A stretch of 10,074 nt of DNA from Candidatus Kerfeldbacteria bacterium (GTDB lineage: Bacteria; Patescibacteriota; Patescibacteriia; PEXW01). The notes under the pieces were generated by a model. The model had not been told where the DNA came from. It did not search any database and saw only the letters and a list, made by a program, of their open reading frames with translations. How positions within the stretch are numbered: the first letter of the stretch is position 1; every line of letters begins with the position of its first letter. The DNA lies in the NCBI GenBank assembly GCA_903867845.1, contig CAIPSZ010000007.1, positions 1-10,074 on the forward strand, in the 5' to 3' direction. Position numbers and translations under genes: made by a program. Below are positions 5,994-10,074 of the stretch, piece after piece.

Positions 5994-7220
5994 ATGTACC
6001 AATCACACATTTTCATACCAACCCGCAGCACGCCCGCCACTGACGAACCTTCGAAGAACGGCAAGCTCCTGCAGCAGGCCGGATTCGTCGACAAGCTCCA
6101 CGCCGGCGTCTACTCGTGGTTACCTTTGGGGTTGCGCGTGCTCAATCGCGTGTCAGCGATTGTACGGGAAGAATTGAACCAGCATGGCGCGGTGGAGATC
6201 CTCATGCCCGCACTCCAGCCAAAGTCCCTGTGGGATGAAACCGGGCGCTGGGAGAAGCTCAAGGAAATCATGTACCAGTGGGAAGATGGCAGCCGTCACC
6301 ACGTGGGTCTCGCCTCGACGCACGAAGAGGTCATTGTCGACCTCATGCGCCGAGCAGATCTGACGTACCGGGATATCCCGCAGAGCATGTACCAGTTCCA
6401 GTGGAAATTTCGGAACGAGCCACGGGCGAAATCGGGCGTGCTCCGTGGCCGGGAATTCTTGATGAAGGACCAGTACAGTTTTCACGCGTCCGCTGAAGAT
6501 TTAGCAACGTACTACACCGGCATGCAAGCGGTGTACCTGAATATCTACAAACGGTTGGGTTTGGACGCGCATGTGGTGGAAGCATCTGGTGGGACATTCA
6601 CCAAGCGTCACAGCCACGAGTTTCAGGTATTCAATCCTGCTGGTGAAGACCGGCTGCTACGCTGTGAGAAAGGGGACTACATCCAGAATACCGAACTCGG
6701 CACTCCCACGGTGTGCCCAACGTGCGGCGGAACGATGGTTGAGGAGAAGAGCATTGAAGTAGGGAATATTTTTAACTTCGGTGACTACTACGGCACGACC
6801 ATGCGCTGCACCTTCACTGACCAGCTGGGGAAGCGCCAGCCGCTTTTCGTGGCGAGCTACGGGATTGGGATTACCCGGCTCGTCGGAACAATTGCCGAAG
6901 TGCTCGCCGATGAAAAAGGTTTGGTCTGGCCGAGCAACGTCGCGCCTTTCTACGGTCACGCTTTGCTCGTCGGGAAAGTTGATGATGCCTTGCGCAAACG
7001 CGCCGAAGCATTTGAAGCGAGTATGCCCGAAAATATCCTCCTCGATGACCGCGACGTGAGCCCGGGGTACAAACTGAAGGATGCTGATCTCATTGGTATC
7101 CCGTTCCGGATCATCTTCAGTGCCCGACAGGGTGAGCATGTGGAAGTAACCGAACGGGCTACCGGGACAACCGAGGTCTTGACAGTTGACCAGGCTCGCG
7201 CGAAGCTTAGCGCTCTATGA
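5994..7220 (+). CDS. proS: Prolyl-tRNA synthetase, short form lacking the editing domain
   Basis: This class II aminoacyl-tRNA synthetase charges tRNA-Pro. I chose the ATG at 5994 (408 residues) because it begins MYQSHIFIPT, the usual bacterial ProRS N-terminus, and lies 4 bp after the rseP stop. The frame stays open further upstream, but that part lies inside rseP. Motif 1 surrounds VEILMPALQP (67-76), THEE is at 109-112, motif 2 is FRNE (139-142) plus RGREFLMKDQYSF (151-163), and motif 3 is SYGIGITR (288-295). An anticodon-binding domain covers about 315-408. The roughly 180-residue INS editing domain of E. coli-type ProRS, which lies between motifs 2 and 3, is missing. In its place is a short segment with C224, C241 and C244 (CEKGDY...CPTC), possibly a metal knuckle. 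Without INS, removal of mischarged alanine would need a free-standing enzyme such as YbaK/ProXp-ala. The start context TAACCTTATGT equals that of frr. Confidence 0.95.
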   Translation: MYQSHIFIPTRSTPATDEPSKNGKLLQQAGFVDKLHAGVYSWLPLGLRVLNRVSAIVREELNQHGAVEILMPALQPKSLWDETGRWEKLKEIMYQWEDGSRHHVGLASTHEEVIVDLMRRADLTYRDIPQSMYQFQWKFRNEPRAKSGVLRGREFLMKDQYSFHASAEDLATYYTGMQAVYLNIYKRLGLDAHVVEASGGTFTKRHSHEFQVFNPAGEDRLLRCEKGDYIQNTELGTPTVCPTCGGTMVEEKSIEVGNIFNFGDYYGTTMRCTFTDQLGKRQPLFVASYGIGITRLVGTIAEVLADEKGLVWPSNVAPFYGHALLVGKVDDALRKRAEAFEASMPENILLDDRDVSPGYKLKDADLIGIPFRIIFSARQGEHVEVTERATGTTEVLTVDQARAKLSAL

Positions 7221-8281
7221 TTTTAGACCGACTCTTCGGCCGCTTTTCCCGAGACCTGGGCATTGACCTGGGAACCTCGAGTACGTTGGTGTATGTGAAA
7301 GGGAAGGGGATTATGATCAGCGAGCCGTCTGTCGTCGCCGTGAACACGCGCACGCAGCAAATTCTCGCCGTGGGTGCGGAAGCCCGAAAAATGGTCGGGA
7401 AGACGCCAAGCCACATCATTGCGGCAAAGCCCATGGTGGATGGTGTCATTTCCGATTTTGAAGTAACGGAAAAAATGTTGCGGTACTTTGTCGATAAGGT
7501 GCACCGCGAAGGTTTCACCCTTATCCCACGTCCGCGCGTCGTCATCGGCATACCACTCGGGGTGACGGAGGTAGAGCGCAAAGCCGTAGAAGACGCGACG
7601 CTCCACGCTGGTGCGCGTGAGGTGTACCTCATCGAGCAGCCGATGGCCGCGGCAATTGGTGCCCGACTGCCAATTCAAGATGCAGCAGGAAACCTCGTGG
7701 TCGATATCGGTGGCGGGACGACTGACATTGCGGTGATTTCCCTTGGTGGCGTGGTCACGTGGCGGAGCTTGCGCACGGCCGGCAATGCCTTTGACGCGAG
7801 CATCATCCAGTACTGCCGCGAGCACTTCAACTTACTCATTGGCGAGCGTTCGGCTGAAGAAGTGAAGATTAGCATTGGCGGTGCTACTGAGCAGTACGAT
7901 GATCTTGAAGGGAAAGTACGTGGTCGCGACTTGATTAGTGGTTTACCCAAAGAAGTAACAATTAACGGGAAGCACGTCCGTGAGGCGCTCACCCGGAATT
8001 TGCGCATGCTCGTGGAGAACATTGGCAGCGTGGTGGAGAGCACGCCACCCGAACTCGTCGCAGACATTCACCAGCGTGGCATTCTTCTTACTGGCGGTGG
8101 CGCGCTGCTCCGCGGCCTCGGTGACCTCATCCAGCAGGAAACGAAAATTATCGTTCACGTCGCTGACGACCCGCTCACCGCAGTCGTTCGTGGCACCGGT
8201 ATTGTTCTGGAAGATCTCGATAACCTCCGCCACATGCTTGTCCTCTCCACCGATAGCGACAGTCCGGGAACGAAGCGCTAG
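7217..8281 (+). CDS. mreB: Rod shape-determining protein MreB (second paralog)
   Basis: This 354-residue actin-like protein is the MreB of the local mreBCD cluster. It polymerises under the membrane and positions the elongation machinery. The N-terminal MILDRLFGRF has alternating hydrophobic and basic residues, like the amphipathic membrane-binding helix of many MreBs. The phosphate-1 loop is at 14-24 (LGIDLGTSSTL), the catalytic-type E140 in EQP, phosphate-2 at 162-170 (VDIGGGTTD) and the adenosine motif at 291-299 (LTGGGALLR). All nucleotide-site motifs are canonical, more so than in the first paralog at 87-1100. The ATG overlaps the proS stop as ATGA, so translation is likely coupled, and mreC follows after 3 bp. 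It is probably the functional partner of the adjacent MreC and MreD. Confidence 0.96.
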   Translation: MILDRLFGRFSRDLGIDLGTSSTLVYVKGKGIMISEPSVVAVNTRTQQILAVGAEARKMVGKTPSHIIAAKPMVDGVISDFEVTEKMLRYFVDKVHREGFTLIPRPRVVIGIPLGVTEVERKAVEDATLHAGAREVYLIEQPMAAAIGARLPIQDAAGNLVVDIGGGTTDIAVISLGGVVTWRSLRTAGNAFDASIIQYCREHFNLLIGERSAEEVKISIGGATEQYDDLEGKVRGRDLISGLPKEVTINGKHVREALTRNLRMLVENIGSVVESTPPELVADIHQRGILLTGGGALLRGLGDLIQQETKIIVHVADDPLTAVVRGTGIVLEDLDNLRHMLVLSTDSDSPGTKR

Positions 8282-8284
8282 CGT

Positions 8285-9082
8285 ATGCCATCGCCCTGGC
8301 GTCGTATGAGCTACCTGGGTTGGAGTATTGCCGCTACGCTCGTCGTTGCGGCACTCATTTCGTTTGGCAGTTTAGCGCCACTACAGCGAATTATTGCGCC
8401 AGTGTTCGCGCCCATTGGACGTGCTGCCAGTGCGGTCGTGGAACGGTTCCGAGCAATGTCCGCAGGGCAAGCCGACCGGGCAACACTTCAGAAGGAGAAT
8501 GACAGTTTGAAACAGCAACTCGTTTCTACTGAGCTGGATCGTGCAGCGCTGCAGCAGCAAATTGCCGAACTCCAACTCCTTCGTGATGAAGCCGACTTTC
8601 TCAAGCGTCGTTCGTTGAGTGGCATTTCTGCGCGCGTCATTGGACGAGCCGAGAGTAGCGCGCAGTTACTCCTCGTCGATGCTGGGACTGCCCAAGGCGT
8701 AAAGCTTGGGCAACCCGTGCTTGCGGCAGGTGGAGTATTGGTAGGTATTGTGAGTGACGTCAACACCTCCACCAGCAACGTACGACCACTCACCGCTGAT
8801 GGCACGAGCGTGGGTGTCCGAGTTGATCGTCCGGATGGCCCGACCGGTATTCTCGTGGGAGAACGGGGTACTGGCATTCGCCTCACCCTCGTGCCCAAGA
8901 GTGAAACATTACAGCCAAAGCAGAGCATTATAACGTCAGAGGTAAACCCGCAAATTCCCAGCGGTATTCTCATCGGCACCATTTCCTCGCTCCGCACCGT
9001 TGCGGGTGCACTCTTCCAGGAGGCTACCATTATTCCCACAATCCCATACGAGCAGCTCACCGTGCTAACTATTTTGCGCTAG
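8285..9082 (+). CDS. mreC: Rod shape-determining protein MreC
   Basis: This 265-residue bitopic protein links cytoplasmic MreB to periplasmic or extracytoplasmic wall synthases, and regulates PBP2. A single membrane segment lies at about 12-28 after a basic N-terminus (WRRM). A coiled coil with Gln, Glu and Leu heptads covers about 62-108. The MreC beta-barrel core runs from about 115 to the end, with recognisable VIGRAESSAQLLLVDAG (118-134), GVKLGQPVLAAGGVLVGIV (138-156), NVRPLTADG (165-173), GILVGERG (188-195) and IPSGILIGTI (224-233). An alternative start, M8 at 8306, would still keep the membrane segment; the first ATG is preferred because it lies 3 bp after the mreB stop. There is no ribosome binding site. 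mreD starts 1 bp after its stop. Confidence 0.95.
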   Translation: MPSPWRRMSYLGWSIAATLVVAALISFGSLAPLQRIIAPVFAPIGRAASAVVERFRAMSAGQADRATLQKENDSLKQQLVSTELDRAALQQQIAELQLLRDEADFLKRRSLSGISARVIGRAESSAQLLLVDAGTAQGVKLGQPVLAAGGVLVGIVSDVNTSTSNVRPLTADGTSVGVRVDRPDGPTGILVGERGTGIRLTLVPKSETLQPKQSIITSEVNPQIPSGILIGTISSLRTVAGALFQEATIIPTIPYEQLTVLTILR

Positions 9083-9083
9083 C

Positions 9084-9602
9084 ATGAAGCGGGTGTTCTA
9101 CATCATTGGCATACCCCTGGCCTTTGCGCTGCACGTTGCGATGAGCGCACTCCTCGGACGGGGCTGGCCACCCGAGCCGCTCGTGGTCTGCACGATTATC
9201 GTCGTGTGGTTACAAGCGCCACGCGTTTTTGCGTTTACCATTCTCCCGGCTGCCGCGCTCCTGGACCTCATGCAGGCAAACCACCTCCCACTCGTTATTG
9301 CGAATGTGCTCTGTGCCTGGGGGGTGACGTTGTTTGTCCAGCAACGATGGCTTACAAACCGATCGACCGCATCCCTCATCGGCCTAACGAGTTTAGGGCT
9401 GCTCTGCACTACAATCGTAACCGCCATCATTCTCTGGATTGCTCACCTGGCGAGTCTCACAAGCGTTGGCGTCAGTTCGTGGGTGACGAGTTTGAATCTC
9501 TTCATCCTCATCACTGAATGGGCGGCTGCAATATTTATAGGTTTCCTGCTCCACACCGTTGCAAAGCTCTTAGGACGTTCGTTCCTCTATGCCACGCACT
9601 AA
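9084..9602 (+). CDS. mreD: MreD-like membrane protein of the rod complex
   Basis: The 172-residue product is almost entirely hydrophobic, with about five membrane segments near residues 3-24, 32-56, 68-86, 97-121 and 134-160. MreD proteins are similar in length (about 160-180) and poorly conserved, and they work with MreC to recruit PBP2 and RodA. The identification depends on size, topology and the position between mreC and the PBP2-type gene more than on sequence motifs. The ATG lies 1 bp after the mreC stop, after GCGCTAG. The last 14 bp overlap the start of the next gene. Confidence 0.8.
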   Translation: MKRVFYIIGIPLAFALHVAMSALLGRGWPPEPLVVCTIIVVWLQAPRVFAFTILPAAALLDLMQANHLPLVIANVLCAWGVTLFVQQRWLTNRSTASLIGLTSLGLLCTTIVTAIILWIAHLASLTSVGVSSWVTSLNLFILITEWAAAIFIGFLLHTVAKLLGRSFLYATH

Positions 9603-10074
9603 TCCCTTTGACGTCGTTCCACCATCTGGGTTAGGTCGTTCTCGCGTGCTTCGAAATTTTCGGAGCTTTGAGTTTGGTGATTCCACGCTCGATTCGTACG
9701 ACACCGAAACGCCCTCGCTGAAGCACCAAGTTGAGCCACGGCGTTTGCAATACGTGAGCATTTTCCTCGTTGCAATTATAGTTGCACTTTTTGCTCGGGG
9801 CTTGTGGCTACAGGTCATTCACGGATCGGTACTGCACGGTGCTGCGGAAACCAATCGAACTCGCGTGAGCACCTCTGCAGCGCCTCGGGGGATTATTTAC
9901 GATCGTAACCATAACCCCCTTGTAGAAAATGTTGCCGAGTTCACCCTTTTTCTCGTTCCCGCAACCCTACCTCGCGAACAAGACCAGCGGGATGCTGAAC
10001 TACAAACTATTGCCACGCTTTCTTCCGTGCCACTTACGACCTCCTGCGCCGCCTGCCCTCCTCCCCACTCCCCA
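9589..10074 (+). CDS. mrdA: Penicillin-binding protein 2 (transpeptidase), N-terminal fragment
   Basis: This is an open frame running off the window end, 162 codons visible. PBP2 crosslinks peptidoglycan during cell elongation and pairs with RodA. The N-terminal cytoplasmic tail is about 53 residues, longer than usual. A membrane segment lies at about 55-73 (VSIFLVAIIVALFARGLWLQ) and the conserved start of the dimerisation region, PRGIIYDRNHNPLVEN, at 99-114. The catalytic transpeptidase domain lies beyond the window. The ATG at 9589 overlaps mreD by 14 bp; it is the first start in this frame that keeps the N-terminal part. The final codons (after about 10040) give an atypical Cys/Pro-rich tail. 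Reading one base out of frame from 10041 gives LLRRLPSSPLP, a better continuation, so a single missing base near 10036-10041 is suspected. Confidence 0.88.
   Translation, partial: MPRTNPFDVVPPSGLGRSRVLRNFRSFEFGDSTLDSYDTETPSLKHQVEPRRLQYVSIFLVAIIVALFARGLWLQVIHGSVLHGAAETNRTRVSTSAAPRGIIYDRNHNPLVENVAEFTLFLVPATLPREQDQRDAELQTIATLSSVPLTTSCAACPPPHSP
10041..10074. other. C-rich terminal stretch, probably low-quality contig end
   Basis: The last 34 bases are dominated by C with few G and only two A, unlike the rest of the window. They change the reading of the PBP2 gene to an implausible Cys/Pro tail. A base-calling or assembly error at the sequence end is the simplest reading, but this cannot be proved here. 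Confidence 0.45.

Noticed and set aside
56..9818. Many open frames on the reverse strand and in other forward frames, such as those antisense to mreB, rseP and mreC
   Set aside because: They lie entirely within well-supported genes, show low-complexity or Arg/Ser/Pro-rich shadows and match no family I recognise.
87..10074. Alternative genetic code with TGA read as glycine, known in some Patescibacteria
   Set aside because: TGA ends holB and proS at sensible positions and overlaps the next start as ATGA; no gene needs TGA read-through.
1..10074. Mobile elements, phage genes, toxin-antitoxin pairs, CRISPR arrays or tRNA genes
   Set aside because: No transposase, integrase, direct repeat array, inverted repeat pair or cloverleaf was seen, and coding sequence covers nearly all of the window.

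Overview
The window is a very compact bacterial segment, about 54% GC by eye. All ten complete genes and one truncated gene lie on the + strand. Junctions are 1-4 bp gaps or 4-14 bp overlaps, except for one 35 bp spacer at 2309-2343. TAG, TGA and TAA all act as ordinary stops, which fits genetic code 11. No rRNA, tRNA, mobile element or CRISPR array is visible. Several things point to a Candidate Phyla Radiation (Patescibacteria) genome, probably Parcubacteria-like: the extreme packing, the almost complete lack of Shine-Dalgarno sequences, a short prolyl-tRNA synthetase without an editing domain, a short single-PDZ RseP, and frr lying directly next to rseP. This placement is an inference and has not been tested by phylogeny.

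Layout: positions 1-86 are an unassigned leader. A first MreB-type actin (87-1100) is followed 2 bp later by a GT4-family glycosyltransferase (1103-2308). The 35 bp spacer holds an imperfect hairpin with a T run and an overlapping promoter-like sequence, so it is the best candidate for a transcription-unit boundary. After it comes a continuous string: DNA polymerase III delta' subunit (2344-3270), a lipoprotein with seven Asp-box repeats that is probably a seven-bladed beta-propeller (3267-4331), ribosome recycling factor (4336-4887), an RseP-type intramembrane protease (4889-5989), prolyl-tRNA synthetase (5994-7220), then a full rod-shape cluster: a second MreB (7217-8281), MreC (8285-9082), MreD (9084-9602) and the N-terminus of a PBP2-type transpeptidase (9589 to the window end).

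Functionally, the right side encodes the core of a rod/elongasome complex: cytoplasmic MreB filaments, the MreC/MreD membrane bridge and the PBP2 transpeptidase. It is coupled to translation (frr, proS), clamp loading (holB) and membrane proteolysis (rseP) genes. The left side carries an additional, divergent MreB paired with a glycosyltransferase. I see no clearly new defence or mobile system. The most interesting features are the two nearby MreB paralogs, the propeller lipoprotein buried in a housekeeping operon, the Cys-containing linker that replaces the ProRS editing domain, the near-total absence of ribosome binding sites with recurring junction motifs, and the likely frameshifted C-rich end of the window.
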